NCBI RefSeq assembly: GCF_900491935.1
Contig: NZ_UEXK01000004.1
Location: 515,993-578,964 of the forward strand
Source of the DNA: Klenkia terrae
GTDB taxonomy: Bacteria > Actinomycetota > Actinomycetes > Mycobacteriales > Geodermatophilaceae
Length of the DNA: 62,972 bases
Reading direction: 5' to 3'
The notes beneath the pieces are model-generated. The model did no database searches, was not told the DNA's origin, and saw only the letters and a list, made by a program, of their open reading frames with translations. The translations under genes were made by a program, and so were the position numbers. Shown here piece by piece: positions 48,838 through 58,800 of this stretch (position 1 is the first letter of the stretch; every line of letters begins with the position of its first letter).

Positions 48838-49290
48838 TCAGGCGATGCCGCAGACCTTCGCGCCACCTTGGGCGATCACGACCAGCTGCACGGTGGTCAC
48901 CGAGCCGCCGTCGTCCCAGGCGACCGGGACCACCTCGGCTCGCTGGCCGTCAAGGTCGCCCTCGACGGGGTCGCCGACCGACGGTGTACCCGGTCGCAGG
49001 TAGTCCCCCGCGACCTGGTCGGCCCGCAGGCGGGCCTGCTCGTCCTCGCACAGCAGGCCCCAGGCGGTCTGGGCGTCCTCGGCGGCCAGTGCCCGGGCGA
49101 ACACGTCGGCCACCTCGGTCACCTGCTCCTGGGTGCTCCCGGTGACCATCGGCAACAGGACCACTGCGCCGACCGCGACGGCCGCGGTGCCGGCCCCCAG
49201 CGCGAGCAGCAGACCGCGACGCGGGCGGCCCGGCCCGGCGTGCAGCGGCTGGGGATCGTCGTCGTAGAGGAAGGGGCCCTCGGTGCTCAT
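48838..49290 (-). CDS. Second membrane-anchored DUF4878-type protein
   Basis: The 150-residue protein has a short cytoplasmic tail, a membrane helix (about 27-50) and a small extracytoplasmic domain with Leu-Leu-Cys-Glu-Asp-Glu and a C-terminal Val-Cys-Gly. These mirror the cysteine positions of its neighbour. The ATG overlaps the dusB stop by 4 bp. Function is unknown; the pairing suggests tandem duplication and divergence. Confidence 0.72.
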   Translation of the reverse strand: MSTEGPFLYDDDPQPLHAGPGRPRRGLLLALGAGTAAVAVGAVVLLPMVTGSTQEQVTEVADVFARALAAEDAQTAWGLLCEDEQARLRADQVAGDYLRPGTPSVGDPVEGDLDGQRAEVVPVAWDDGGSVTTVQLVVIAQGGAKVCGIA

Positions 49291-50450
49291 CCGCCACCGA
49301 CCAGCAGCTCGGCGCCGACCGGGGGGCGCGGGTCGTCGCGGTCGTCGAGCCAGCCCGCGGGCAGCGCGACCGGGCGGGGCGGCGTCGTCCGGCCGCGGGG
49401 AGCGCCCAGGACGGCGACCGGGTACGGCTGGTCCTCGACGCCGGCCAGCAGCTCGGCGAGCTCGTCCAACGAGCTGACCATGGCCAGCGCCCGCCGGGTG
49501 TCCGAGCCGACCGAGAAGCCCTTGGTGTACCAGGCGACGTGCTTGCGGAAGTCCGAGCAGCCGTGGGTCTCGCCGTGCTCGGCGGCCAGCAGGGTGGCGT
49601 GCCGGTGCATCACGGCGGCCACCTCGCGGAAGGTCGGCAGCGCGCGCTGCGTCGACCCGGCGAAGGCGGCGGCCAGGTCGCCGAACAGCCACGGCCGCCC
49701 GAGGCAGCCCCGGCCGACGACGACGCCGGCGCAGCCGGTCTCGGCCACCATCCGGAGGGCGTCGTCGGCCTCCCAGACGTCGCCGTTGCCCAGCACCGGG
49801 ATGTCCACGGCCTCGACCAGCCGGGCGATGTGCGTCCAGTCGGCGGTGCCGCTGTAGAGCTGGTCGGCGGTGCGCCCGTGCAGGGTGATCGCGGCGGCGC
49901 CGGCGCCCTGGGCGATGGCGCCGGCCTCGAGGTAGGTGTGGTGCTGCGGGTCGATGCCGACCCGGGTCTTCACCGTCACCGGCACGTCGCCGGCTGCGCG
50001 CACGGCCGCGGAGACCACGTCGCCGAACAGCCGGCGGCGCCAGGGCAGGGCCGCTCCCCCGCCCTTGCGGGTCACCTTGGGCACCGGGCAGCCGAAGTTC
50101 AGGTCGATGTGCGCAGGCCGGGTGCCGGCGACGCACTCGTCGACCAGCAGCTCGACCGCGCGGCCCACGGTGGCCGGGTCGACGCCGTAGAGCTGCACGG
50201 AGAAGGCGTCGTGCTCCTCGGTGGTCGCGCGCACCATCCGCAGCGTCTTCTCGTTGCGCTCCACCAGCGCCCGGGTGGTGATCATCTCGCAGACGTAGAG
50301 CCCGGCGCCGAACTCCCGGCACAGGGTGCGGAAGGCCGGGCCGGTGATGCCGGCCATCGGGGCGAGGACGACGGCGGGGTCCACGGTCAGCGGGCCCAGC
50401 CGCAGCGGCGCGGGCGCGCCGGCGGGGCGGGCGTCGAGGACGGCGGTCAC
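49287..50450 (-). CDS. dusB: tRNA-dihydrouridine synthase
   Basis: This is a flavin enzyme of 387 residues that reduces uridine to dihydrouridine in tRNA D-loops. The family signatures are Leu-Ala-Pro-Met-Ala-Gly-Ile-Thr near the N-terminus, Asp-Leu-Asn-Phe-Gly-Cys-Pro, the catalytic-loop equivalent with Lys-Gly-Gly-Gly-Ala-Ala, Thr-Val-Lys-Thr-Arg, Leu-His-Gly-Arg-Thr and Gly-Asn-Gly-Asp. The GTG start has GGAGGG immediately upstream. The longer open frame upstream is antisense overlap with the broken regulator. Confidence 0.92.
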   Translation of the reverse strand: MTAVLDARPAGAPAPLRLGPLTVDPAVVLAPMAGITGPAFRTLCREFGAGLYVCEMITTRALVERNEKTLRMVRATTEEHDAFSVQLYGVDPATVGRAVELLVDECVAGTRPAHIDLNFGCPVPKVTRKGGGAALPWRRRLFGDVVSAAVRAAGDVPVTVKTRVGIDPQHHTYLEAGAIAQGAGAAAITLHGRTADQLYSGTADWTHIARLVEAVDIPVLGNGDVWEADDALRMVAETGCAGVVVGRGCLGRPWLFGDLAAAFAGSTQRALPTFREVAAVMHRHATLLAAEHGETHGCSDFRKHVAWYTKGFSVGSDTRRALAMVSSLDELAELLAGVEDQPYPVAVLGAPRGRTTPPRPVALPAGWLDDRDDPRPPVGAELLVGGG

Positions 50451-50472
50451 CCCTCCAGGGTAGGCGGGCCGC

Positions 50473-50770
50473 TCAGGAGGGCAGCCAGCCGTTGTCCTCC
50501 GCCAGCCGGACCGCCTCGGCCCGGGTGCGCGCGCCGGTCTCGCCGATCGCCGCGGACAGGTGGTTGCGCACCGCGCCGGGGGCCAGGTGCAGGTCGCCGG
50601 CCAGGTCGGCCACCGTGCCGCCGTCCCGAGCAGCACGCAGCGCCTCGGTCTCCCTCGCCGACAGCGGCGTGGTCCCGGCGGTGAGGGTCTCGGCGGCCAG
50701 CACCGGGTCGACCACCCGCAGCCCGCCGTGCACCCGGCGGACCGCGTCGGCGAGCTGCCGGGCCGGGGCC
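50473..50770 (-). pseudogene. 3' fragment of a LuxR-type response regulator
   Basis: Only the C-terminal part of a NarL/DesR-like regulator remains: the end of the receiver domain ([13 protein letters not shown]) and a complete helix-turn-helix (Leu-Ser-Ala-Arg-Glu-Thr-Glu-Ala-Leu, then [10 protein letters not shown]). It abuts, out of frame, the 5' fragment of an ABC ATPase, as expected from one deletion. A short GTG-started product of 86 residues could still be made. Confidence 0.75.
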
Positions 50771-50778
50771 GCCGGTCT

Positions 50779-51076
50779 GCATGACCGCGGCGACCAGGCC
50801 GTGCGCGACGGCGGTCCGCGGGGGTAGGCCGTAGACCTGGACCTGACCGGAGTCGGGGCGGGACAGGCCCAGCAGCACGTCGATGGTGGTGGTCTCGCCG
50901 GCCCCGTTCGGGCCGAGGAAGGCCATGACCTCGCCGGCCCGGACGGTGAGGTCCAGCCCGTCGACGGCGGTCACGCTGCCGGACCGCTTGGTCAGCCCGG
51001 CGAGCCGGACGGCCGGGGGCGCCCCCGCGGAGGTGGTCGGTGCACCCGGCACCGCGCTGGTCTGCGTCACGCCCAC
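50779..51076 (-). pseudogene. 5' fragment of an ABC transporter ATPase with mutated Walker A
   Basis: About 99 residues of a DrrA-like ATPase survive: Val-Asp-Gly-Leu-Asp-Leu, a Walker A loop, and [10 protein letters not shown]. The Q-loop, signature, Walker B and switch are gone. The Walker A lysine is replaced by Glu (Gly-Ala-Gly-Glu-Thr-Thr), itself inactivating. The frame then runs into the antisense-like reading of the response-regulator fragment. The missing middle presumably held the permease and histidine kinase genes. Confidence 0.78.
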
Positions 51077-51187
51077 TGCCTGGTCAGCGGGCTGCCGCTG
51101 GACATCGGCCGACCATCACGACCCCACCGTGACACCTGTCATCCGCACCCGCGTGGGGGTCGGCCGGGGATGGTCACCGCCCCTCGG

Positions 51188-52582
<1,395 letters not shown>

Positions 52583-52645
52583 GGAGGATCTCCATCCGGC
52601 TGGCGGTCGGCGGTTGCCCTCCAACGCTAGACGGCGACAACCAGC

Positions 52646-52921
52646 TCACTCCGACAGGTACACCCCGGGCTCGTCGACCGCGTGCACCCAGACCGGGGCG
52701 CCGGTGATCTTCACCTCGGCCGCGGACAGTGCCCGGCGGTAGGCGCCCACGCCGTCCCAGGTGGTCAGCAGCGCGCACAGCCCGGGGTCGTCGGCCGCGG
52801 TGCCGAACTCCCCGGCGACGAAGCCCGGCCTAGCCCGGAGGGCAGCCAGCAGCGCTGCACCGTCGGCCAGCAGCGCTGCGGGGTCCTCGGTCCGGAACCT
52901 GGTCACCGCGAACACGGGCAC
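52646..52921 (-). CDS. ABM-type ferredoxin-fold protein
   Basis: The small 91-residue protein has the alpha/beta pattern of antibiotic-biosynthesis monooxygenase-like dimeric barrels: a Val-Phe-Ala-Val-Thr-Arg-Phe strand, Ala-Ala-Leu-Arg-Ala-Arg-Pro-Gly-Phe, then Thr-Trp-Asp-Gly-Val-Gly-Ala-Tyr. No catalytic residue identifies a substrate. It is divergent from the arsR/zur pair across a Zur-like box, so it may belong to the zinc response. The GTG start has GGAGGG directly before it. Confidence 0.72.
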   Translation of the reverse strand: MPVFAVTRFRTEDPAALLADGAALLAALRARPGFVAGEFGTAADDPGLCALLTTWDGVGAYRRALSAAEVKITGAPVWVHAVDEPGVYLSE

Positions 52922-52932
52922 CCCTCCATGTT

Positions 52933-52947
52933 TGACAATGGTTCTCA
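52933..52947. promoter_or_regulatory. Zur/Fur-type box
   Basis: TGACAATGGTTCTCA fits the 15-bp 7-1-7 pattern TGAnAATnnTTnTCA of Fur-superfamily operators. It lies between the ABM gene and the divergent arsR-zur pair, so autoregulation by the zinc repressor encoded downstream is likely. Confidence 0.65.
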
Positions 52948-52967
52948 CATGCACGGATGATGGTGCC

Positions 52968-53309
52968 ATGCCGGCCGCCCCGCTCGAGCTCACCCGCCGG
53001 CTCCCCGAGGACGTCGCCGCGGCCAGCGAGCTGCTGTCCGCGCTGGCCGCGCCGCTGCGCCTGTCGATCGTGGCCCTGCTGGACGAGCACGGCACGTCGT
53101 GCGTGCACCAGCTGGTCGAGGCCCTCGGCGTCACCCAGCCGCTGGCCTCCCAGCACCTGCGGGTGCTGCGCGGTACCCGCCTCGTGGCCGGCGACCGCCG
53201 GCACCGCGAGGTGCACCACCGCCTGGCGGACGACCACGTCGGCCACGACGCCCTCGGGCACGCTGCGCACACCCAGACCTCCGCCGCTGCCCCGGTCTCG
53301 ATCGCCTGA
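52968..53309 (+). CDS. ArsR/SmtB-family regulator preceding zur
   Basis: The 113-residue winged-helix regulator has Leu-Ala-Ala-Pro-Leu-Arg-Leu-Ser-Ile-Val, recognition helix Val-Thr-Gln-Pro-Leu-Ala-Ser-Gln-His-Leu-Arg-Val-Leu, and a His/Asp-rich C-terminus (Glu-Val-His-His...Asp-Asp-His-Val-Gly-His...His). The latter resembles the alpha5 zinc site of SmtB-type sensors. The arrangement next to zur and glyS matches the mycobacterial SmtB-Zur operon, where zinc releases the first repressor and activates the second. The stop and the zur ATG overlap. Confidence 0.86.
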   Translation: MPAAPLELTRRLPEDVAAASELLSALAAPLRLSIVALLDEHGTSCVHQLVEALGVTQPLASQHLRVLRGTRLVAGDRRHREVHHRLADDHVGHDALGHAAHTQTSAAAPVSIA

Positions 53310-53704
53310 TGGCCCGCACCACGCGCCAGCGCACCGCCGTCGCCGCGGTCTTCGACGACCTCGAGGGGTTCCACAGCGCCCAGGAGGTGCACGCCCGGCT
53401 GCGCGCCGACGGCGACTCCGTGGGGCTGTCCACGGTGTCCCGCGCCGTCCAGGCCCTGGCCGAGGACGGCGAGCTGGACTCCATCCGGACCGACTCCGGC
53501 GAGGCGCTGTACCGCCGCTGCAGCACCCAGCACCACCACCACCTGGTCTGCCGGGGCTGCGGGCGGACCGTGGAGGTCGCCGGGCCGGTCGTGGAGAGCT
53601 GGACCGACCGGGTCGCCGCCGAGCACGGGTTCGCCGACGTCAGCCACACCCTGGAGATCTTCGGCACCTGCGCCTCCTGCCGCACGGCCGCCGCCGACGG
53701 CTGA
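53309..53704 (+). CDS. zur: Fur-family zinc uptake regulator
   Basis: This is a 131-residue Fur-type repressor. The DNA-binding helix region is Gly-Leu-Ser-Thr-Val-Ser-Arg-Ala-Val-Gln-Ala-Leu. Structural zinc cysteines appear as Cys-Arg-Gly-Cys and Cys-Ala-Ser-Cys, and the regulatory His cluster as His-His-His-His-Leu-Val-Cys. These and the partner arsR-type gene favour Zur over Fur or Nur. It is coupled by a 1-base overlap to its partner and probably autoregulated through the box upstream. Confidence 0.9.
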   Translation: MARTTRQRTAVAAVFDDLEGFHSAQEVHARLRADGDSVGLSTVSRAVQALAEDGELDSIRTDSGEALYRRCSTQHHHHLVCRGCGRTVEVAGPVVESWTDRVAAEHGFADVSHTLEIFGTCASCRTAAADG

Positions 53705-53815
53705 TCACGGCGTGGTCACAGCCGTTGGCCGCACGCTCCCCGGTCCCTAGACTCCGAGCGCGGTGGGCAAGGGCCCCCGCCGGGTGCTGGGTCGGATGGC
53801 TGAGGGGGGCGCGCG

Positions 53816-55699
53816 GTGGAGTCCGAGCAGTTCGGGAGCTACCGCATCGAGGCGCTGATCGGGCGCGGCGGCATGGGCGAGGTCTACCGGGCCTACGACA
53901 CCGAGCACGAGCGCACCGTCGCCCTCAAGGTCCTCTCCGAGCACCTCGCCGCCGACCGCGGCTACCGCGAGCGCTTCCGCCGGGAGGCCCACCTGGCCGC
54001 CCGGCTCAACGAGCCGCACGTCGTCCCGATCCACCGGTACGGCGAGATCGACGGCCGGCTGTTCCTGGACATGCGCCTGGTCCGCGGCGACGACGTGGCC
54101 CAGGTGCTCGCCCGCGACGGCCGCTTCAGCCCCGAGCGGACAGTGTCGGTGGTCAGCCAGGTCGCCCAGGCGCTGGACGCCGCGCACGCCGACGGCCTGG
54201 TGCATCGCGACGTCAAGCCCTCCAACGTGCTGCTCACCGGCAGCGGCGACGCGGAGTTCGCCTACCTCGTCGACTTCGGCATCGCCCGGTCCACCACCGA
54301 CTCCCAGGGCCCCTCGCTGACCCAGACCGGCGCGGCGCTGGGCTCGTTCGACTACATGGCGCCCGAGCGGTTCCTGGAGCGCGAGATCGACCTGCGGGTC
54401 GACGTGTACGCGCTGGCCTGCGTGCTCTTCGAGTGCCTGACCGGTCGCCGGCCCTTCCCGCGGGACGGGCTGGGCGCCCAGATGTTCGCCCACGTCAACA
54501 CCGAGGTGGACCCGCCGTCCTCGCTGGCGCCCGGGATCCCGACCGCGCTGGACGCCGTCGTCGCCCGCGGCCTGGCCAAGGACCCCGACGCCCGGTACGC
54601 CAGCGCCGGCGAGCTCGCCGCCGCGGCCCGCACCGCGCTGGGCGGCCGCCCCCGCCCCGAGGTGGTCGTGCCGCAGGCGCCGCCCACCACGATCCAGGAC
54701 CTGCGCAGCGTGCCGCAGACCGTCGGCTTCACCGACCCCTCCGGCGGTGGCGGCACCGGTGGCGGGTTCGGCCCGACCGGCCCCGGGACCGGTGGCGGCT
54801 TCGGCCCGGTCGGTCCGGGCACCGGTGGCGGGTTCGCCCCGAGCGGTCCGGGCACCGGCGGCGGGTTCGCCCCGGTGCGGCAGGGCACCGGCGGCGGGTT
54901 CGCGCCCCCGGTGGGACCGGGCACCGGCGGCGGGTTCGGGCCGGGGCCGGGCGCCTGGACGGCGACACCGGTGGCCACCTACCCGCCGCGGCAGGGCACC
55001 GCCGGCGGCTTCGGGCCGCCGACCAACGGCGGCACGTGGGGCGGGCAGCAGGTCCCCCCGCCGCCGCCGAAGAAGTCCTCCGCCGTGCTCTGGATCGCCC
55101 TGGTCACCACCGTCGTCATCGCGGTGATGGTGGTGGTCGCCGTCGTCGTCACCCGCGGTTCGGACGGCGAGGACGTCACGGTCACCGACCCGCCGCCGTC
55201 CACGACCACCGTGACCCAGACACCGCCGACCTCGGAGCCGGCCGAGGAGACCACGCCCTACGACTCCCTCCGCGAACGCGTCCCGCCCGACTTCGACGCG
55301 TCCGGGTGCACCGAGGAGGAGCTCCCCGGGGACGGTGCGGACTCCTTCCTGGAGTGCGGGTCGGCGCAGTCCGACGGTGGCCCGGAGGCCTCCGGGTTCT
55401 ACGGCTACCCCGACGTGTCGACCCTGCAGGACATCTTCGCCAACGACGTCGCCGGCCAGGGCCTGACGCAGGTGTCCTTCGACGACCTGCCGGGGACGTA
55501 CGGGTGGACCTACTACACGATCGGTGGCGAGCGAGCCGGCGCCGTGGCTGCGTTCCTGCTGGAGGACGGCACCGGCGTCATCCTCTGGACCCAGGACGAC
55601 GCCCTCGCCGAGGGCGCGGCCTACGTGTCCGGCGCCGACGACCTCGACGAGCTGTGGGACTGGTGGCTCACCCCGAAGAGCACCTTCGAGGCACCGTGA
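53816..55699 (+). CDS. Ser/Thr protein kinase with Gly-rich repeats and external sensor domain
   Basis: This is a 627-residue PASTA-less PknB-type kinase. The catalytic domain (about 8-275) has Gly-Arg-Gly-Gly-Met-Gly, the ATP Lys in Val-Ala-Leu-Lys-Val-Leu, His-Arg-Asp-Val-Lys-Pro-Ser-Asn and Asp-Phe-Gly. Residues about 313-380 contain six imperfect copies of an 11-residue Pro-Gly-Thr-Gly-Gly-Gly-Phe unit. A membrane helix (about 421-445) leads to an acidic extracellular domain with a cysteine pair. The ligand is unknown. The kinase gene at the window's right edge is a close paralog. Confidence 0.93.
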   Translation: MESEQFGSYRIEALIGRGGMGEVYRAYDTEHERTVALKVLSEHLAADRGYRERFRREAHLAARLNEPHVVPIHRYGEIDGRLFLDMRLVRGDDVAQVLARDGRFSPERTVSVVSQVAQALDAAHADGLVHRDVKPSNVLLTGSGDAEFAYLVDFGIARSTTDSQGPSLTQTGAALGSFDYMAPERFLEREIDLRVDVYALACVLFECLTGRRPFPRDGLGAQMFAHVNTEVDPPSSLAPGIPTALDAVVARGLAKDPDARYASAGELAAAARTALGGRPRPEVVVPQAPPTTIQDLRSVPQTVGFTDPSGGGGTGGGFGPTGPGTGGGFGPVGPGTGGGFAPSGPGTGGGFAPVRQGTGGGFAPPVGPGTGGGFGPGPGAWTATPVATYPPRQGTAGGFGPPTNGGTWGGQQVPPPPPKKSSAVLWIALVTTVVIAVMVVVAVVVTRGSDGEDVTVTDPPPSTTTVTQTPPTSEPAEETTPYDSLRERVPPDFDASGCTEEELPGDGADSFLECGSAQSDGGPEASGFYGYPDVSTLQDIFANDVAGQGLTQVSFDDLPGTYGWTYYTIGGERAGAVAAFLLEDGTGVILWTQDDALAEGAAYVSGADDLDELWDWWLTPKSTFEAP

Positions 55700-55711
55700 G
55701 TCCGGGGCCCG

Positions 55712-56530
55712 TCAGCCGACCATCCGGCGCACCAGCTCGCTGACCTCGGCGGTGGTGCCCGGCCGCTGGCCCAGCGGCGCCAGGCAGGCCTGCACCACGG
55801 CCGCCTCCTCGGCGCTCATGCCCGGACCGAGCACCGGTTCGGCCGCCAGCACCCGCCGGATCGCCAGCAGCGGCTCGTTGGCCGGGAGCTCGCCGTACAG
55901 GCCCACGCCGGTCAGCGCCCGGTGCAGGGTGGCGCCCAGGGCGAACACCTCGCTGCCCCGCGAGGGCCGCTGGCCCTGCAGGATCGCCGGGTCGACGTAC
56001 TCCACCGACGCCGCGCCGGCCATGCCGGTCATGGTCACCCCCGGCGCGAGCACCCGGGACAGCCCGAGGTCGGACAGCTTGCCGCCGGTCTCGGTGACCA
56101 GGACGTTGGCCGGCGTGACGTCGCCGTGGGTCAGCCCGGCCTCGTGCAGCGCGTGCAGCGCCAGGCCGGCGTCGGCCACCGCGCGCAGCACCTCGGGGCG
56201 GGCCAGCGGTCGTGCCGGGGTGGCCAGCGAGCCCAGCGGGCACCACTCCATCGCGTAAAGGAAGCTGTCCTCGAGCACCGCGTCGTACACCCGCACCAGG
56301 TAGGGCGAGGAGACCTGGGCGAAGGCCCGCAGCTCCCGCACCCCGCGCTCGTAGGCCTGCTCGCTGTGCGTGCCGGTGAACACCTTCACCGTGACGTACT
56401 CGTCGGGCAGCCCCAGCCGCGCCGGGGGCCGGGCCAGGTAGTAGCGACCGTTGTTGCCCTCGCCCAGCAGTCGCACCACCGGGTAGTCGGCCACGTGGCT
56501 GGGCGTGCTGGTCCGGGTCGAGACGTCCAC
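55712..56530 (-). CDS. Divergent Ser/Thr kinase-like protein
   Basis: This 272-residue kinase-fold protein covers little beyond the catalytic domain. The glycine loop is Gly-Glu-Gly-Asn-Asn-Gly, the Lys is in Val-Thr-Val-Lys-Val-Phe, the catalytic loop is His-Gly-Asp-Val-Thr-Pro-Ala-Asn (HGD instead of HRD) and the metal loop is Asp-Leu-Gly. Catalytic Asp and Lys remain, so activity is possible. It lacks an RD-type activation mechanism, a membrane helix and a sensor. The GTG start follows GAGGAG; an upstream ATG at 56593 is less likely. It is convergent with the repeat-bearing kinase. Confidence 0.82.
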   Translation of the reverse strand: MDVSTRTSTPSHVADYPVVRLLGEGNNGRYYLARPPARLGLPDEYVTVKVFTGTHSEQAYERGVRELRAFAQVSSPYLVRVYDAVLEDSFLYAMEWCPLGSLATPARPLARPEVLRAVADAGLALHALHEAGLTHGDVTPANVLVTETGGKLSDLGLSRVLAPGVTMTGMAGAASVEYVDPAILQGQRPSRGSEVFALGATLHRALTGVGLYGELPANEPLLAIRRVLAAEPVLGPGMSAEEAAVVQACLAPLGQRPGTTAEVSELVRRMVG

Positions 56531-56679
56531 TGCCGACTCCTCGCGACGAGGTCCTCCGCCGTCCCCCACGGGCGGCGGGCGAAAGGCTCCCACGTCCGTC
56601 CCGCCGTCGCTAGGCTCCGGCGAACGCGGTGGCGGACCGAGCCGTTCCGCCCGACCAGCGACCAGCCCGGGAGCCGTCC

Positions 56680-58722
56680 GTGGAGCACACTCCGGCCGAG
56701 ATCGTCGCCTACGTCTTCGTGGGCCTGGCCGTCATCGTCGTGGTGGCCCGCCTGGTCGGCCGGCTGGCCGTCCGGCTGGGCCAGCCGGCGGTGGTCGGCG
56801 AGATCATCGCCGGCATCGCCCTGGGCCCGAGCCTGCTGGGGGCGCTGCCCGGCGACCTGGACCAGCTGCTGTTCCCCACCGACGTCCGGCCGTACCTGAA
56901 CGTCCTGGCCCAGCTCGGGCTGGTGCTCTTCATGTTCATCGTCGGCCTCGAGGTCGACCTGTCGTTCATCCGCGGCCGGGAGCGGGTCGCCTTCACCGTC
57001 TCCGCCGCCTCGATCCTGCTGCCCTTCGGGCTCGGCATCGGCCTGGCGTTCGTGCTGCACCCCCGGCACGACGTCGTCGGCGGGGACGCCGTCGGCTTCG
57101 TCGCCTTCGCGCTGTTCCTGGGCGTGGCCATGTCCATCACGGCGTTCCCGGTGCTGGCCCGGATCCTCAGCGAGCGCGGCATGCACCGCACCCCCACCGG
57201 CGTGCTGGCGCTGGCCTGCGCCGCGGTGGACGACGTCTTCGCCTGGGCGCTGCTGGCCGTCGTCGTCGCGGTCACCGTGGGCGGCACGTTCACCGGCGTC
57301 GCCCAGATCCTGCTGCTCACCGTCGGCTTCGCGCTGGTGGTCTTCCTGGTGCTGCGCCCGCTGCTGCGCCGGCTGGTGGAGCGCTACGAGCACCACGGCC
57401 GGCTGACCCCGGACATGCTGGCGCTGGTCCTCGTCGGCGTGCTGGGCAGCGCGTTCATCACCGAGGAGATCGGGATCCACTTCATCTTCGGCGCCTTCCT
57501 GTTCGGGGTCGCCATGCCCCGCACCGGTGCGGCGGCGCTGAACCGGGAGGTGCTGGACCGGATCGAGCAGGTCAGCGTGCTGCTGCTGCTGCCGGTGTTC
57601 TTCGTGGTCACCGGGCTGGGCGTGGACATCGGCGGGCTGTCGGCGCGCAACCTGGTCGAGCTGCTCCTGGTGCTGCTGGTCGCCGTCGCCGGCAAGTGGA
57701 TCGGCGCCTCGGTGGCCGCGCGGTCCCAGGGGGTGCCGCGCCGCCAGGCCACCTCGCTGGGCGTGCTGATGAACACCCGCGGCTTGACCGAGCTGGTGAT
57801 CCTCAACATCGGGGTCGGCCTGGGCGTGCTGGACGGCACGATGTTCACGCTGCTGGTGGTCATGGCCGTGGTCACCACCGTGATGACCGCCCCGCTGCTG
57901 CGGATCACCTACCCGCCGCGGGCCGTCCAGCGCGACATCGAGGCCGCCGAGCGCGCCGCCCTCGGACTGCCCGACGCGTTCACCGTGCTCGTGGTGGTCG
58001 GCGACCCGGAGGCCGACGCCCAGCTGGTGCAGCTGGCCGCGGACCTCGCCGGGCTGGAGCGCCCGGCCCACCTGGTCCTCAGCCGGGTGCTGCCCGCCCG
58101 CCCCGGCCTGGAGGTCGCCAGCGGCCTGGGCCAGGAGCTCGGGCTGATCGCCGCCTCCGGGGACCAGCTGCGCCGGCTGGGCCGGCCAGCCGAGGCGCGC
58201 GGGCTGACCACGTCGGTGAGCGCCCGGTTCAGCGACGACCCGTGGCAGGTGGTGCGGGACCAGGCACGGTCGACCGCGGCCGACGTCGTCCTGGTGCGGG
58301 CCGGGTGGGGCCCGGCCGGCGCGGCGCCCACCGAGGCCGACGAGCTCGCGGCCTCCGTCGTCCAGGTCCACGGCACGGGCACCGAGGACGACGACGTCTG
58401 GCTGCACGTCGGCGGCTCCCCCGCCGCCCGCGCGGCGGTCCGGCTGGCCGCTCAGCTCGCCGCGGCCCGCGACGCCCCGCTGCGCCTGGTCGGCGCGGGC
58501 GGCGGGCGGGCCCGCCGGCAGGCCGACGGGGGGGTCGAGCTGCTGGAGCGGGCCGGGCTGACCGTGCACCGCGAGCCGACCGCGGCCCCGACCGGGCTGC
58601 ACCCGGGCCCGGTCGGGGCGGCCGAGCCGGTCGAGGACGGCGTGGTGCTGGCCGTGCTCGCCGGCACCGACGACCGCGACCGCGACCTGTCCGAGACCGT
58701 CGCCGACCTCGAGACCCCCTGA
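56680..58722 (+). CDS. CPA2-family cation/proton antiporter with C-terminal stress-protein-like domain
   Basis: The product has about 680 residues. Residues 1-410 form a Na+/H+ exchanger-type membrane domain of about 12 helices, with Ala-Ala-Val-Asp-Asp-Val (the ion-binding Asp pair) and Arg-Gly-Leu-Thr-Glu-Leu. The C-terminal cytoplasmic part (about 430-680) resembles the UspA-like halves seen in plant CHX-type proteins. It probably exchanges K+ or Na+ for protons. The GTG at 56680 has GGGAG correctly placed; a GTG at 56629 gives a 17-residue longer form without a ribosome site. Confidence 0.87.
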   Translation: MEHTPAEIVAYVFVGLAVIVVVARLVGRLAVRLGQPAVVGEIIAGIALGPSLLGALPGDLDQLLFPTDVRPYLNVLAQLGLVLFMFIVGLEVDLSFIRGRERVAFTVSAASILLPFGLGIGLAFVLHPRHDVVGGDAVGFVAFALFLGVAMSITAFPVLARILSERGMHRTPTGVLALACAAVDDVFAWALLAVVVAVTVGGTFTGVAQILLLTVGFALVVFLVLRPLLRRLVERYEHHGRLTPDMLALVLVGVLGSAFITEEIGIHFIFGAFLFGVAMPRTGAAALNREVLDRIEQVSVLLLLPVFFVVTGLGVDIGGLSARNLVELLLVLLVAVAGKWIGASVAARSQGVPRRQATSLGVLMNTRGLTELVILNIGVGLGVLDGTMFTLLVVMAVVTTVMTAPLLRITYPPRAVQRDIEAAERAALGLPDAFTVLVVVGDPEADAQLVQLAADLAGLERPAHLVLSRVLPARPGLEVASGLGQELGLIAASGDQLRRLGRPAEARGLTTSVSARFSDDPWQVVRDQARSTAADVVLVRAGWGPAGAAPTEADELAASVVQVHGTGTEDDDVWLHVGGSPAARAAVRLAAQLAAARDAPLRLVGAGGGRARRQADGGVELLERAGLTVHREPTAAPTGLHPGPVGAAEPVEDGVVLAVLAGTDDRDRDLSETVADLETP

Positions 58723-58739
58723 CTGCGACGCACCGGAAC

Positions 58740-58796
58740 GGCCCCCTCGCAGGGGCCCGCGGCGTGCGGAGCGCGTCGTGGGGGGCGAGGGGGTCC
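58740..58796. terminator. Convergent terminator region
   Basis: GGCCCC-N6-GGGGCC forms a short hairpin (58740-58757). The same arm can also pair with GCGAGGGGGTCC about 30 bp further on. It lies between the antiporter gene and the oppositely oriented FHA gene and could terminate both transcripts. Confidence 0.5.
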
Positions 58797-58800
58797 TTCG

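Noticed and set aside
54750-54960. Tandem repeats resembling a small repeat array
   Set aside because: They are in-frame codons for a Gly-rich linker of the kinase. There are no spacers of CRISPR type. No CRISPR array is seen in the window.
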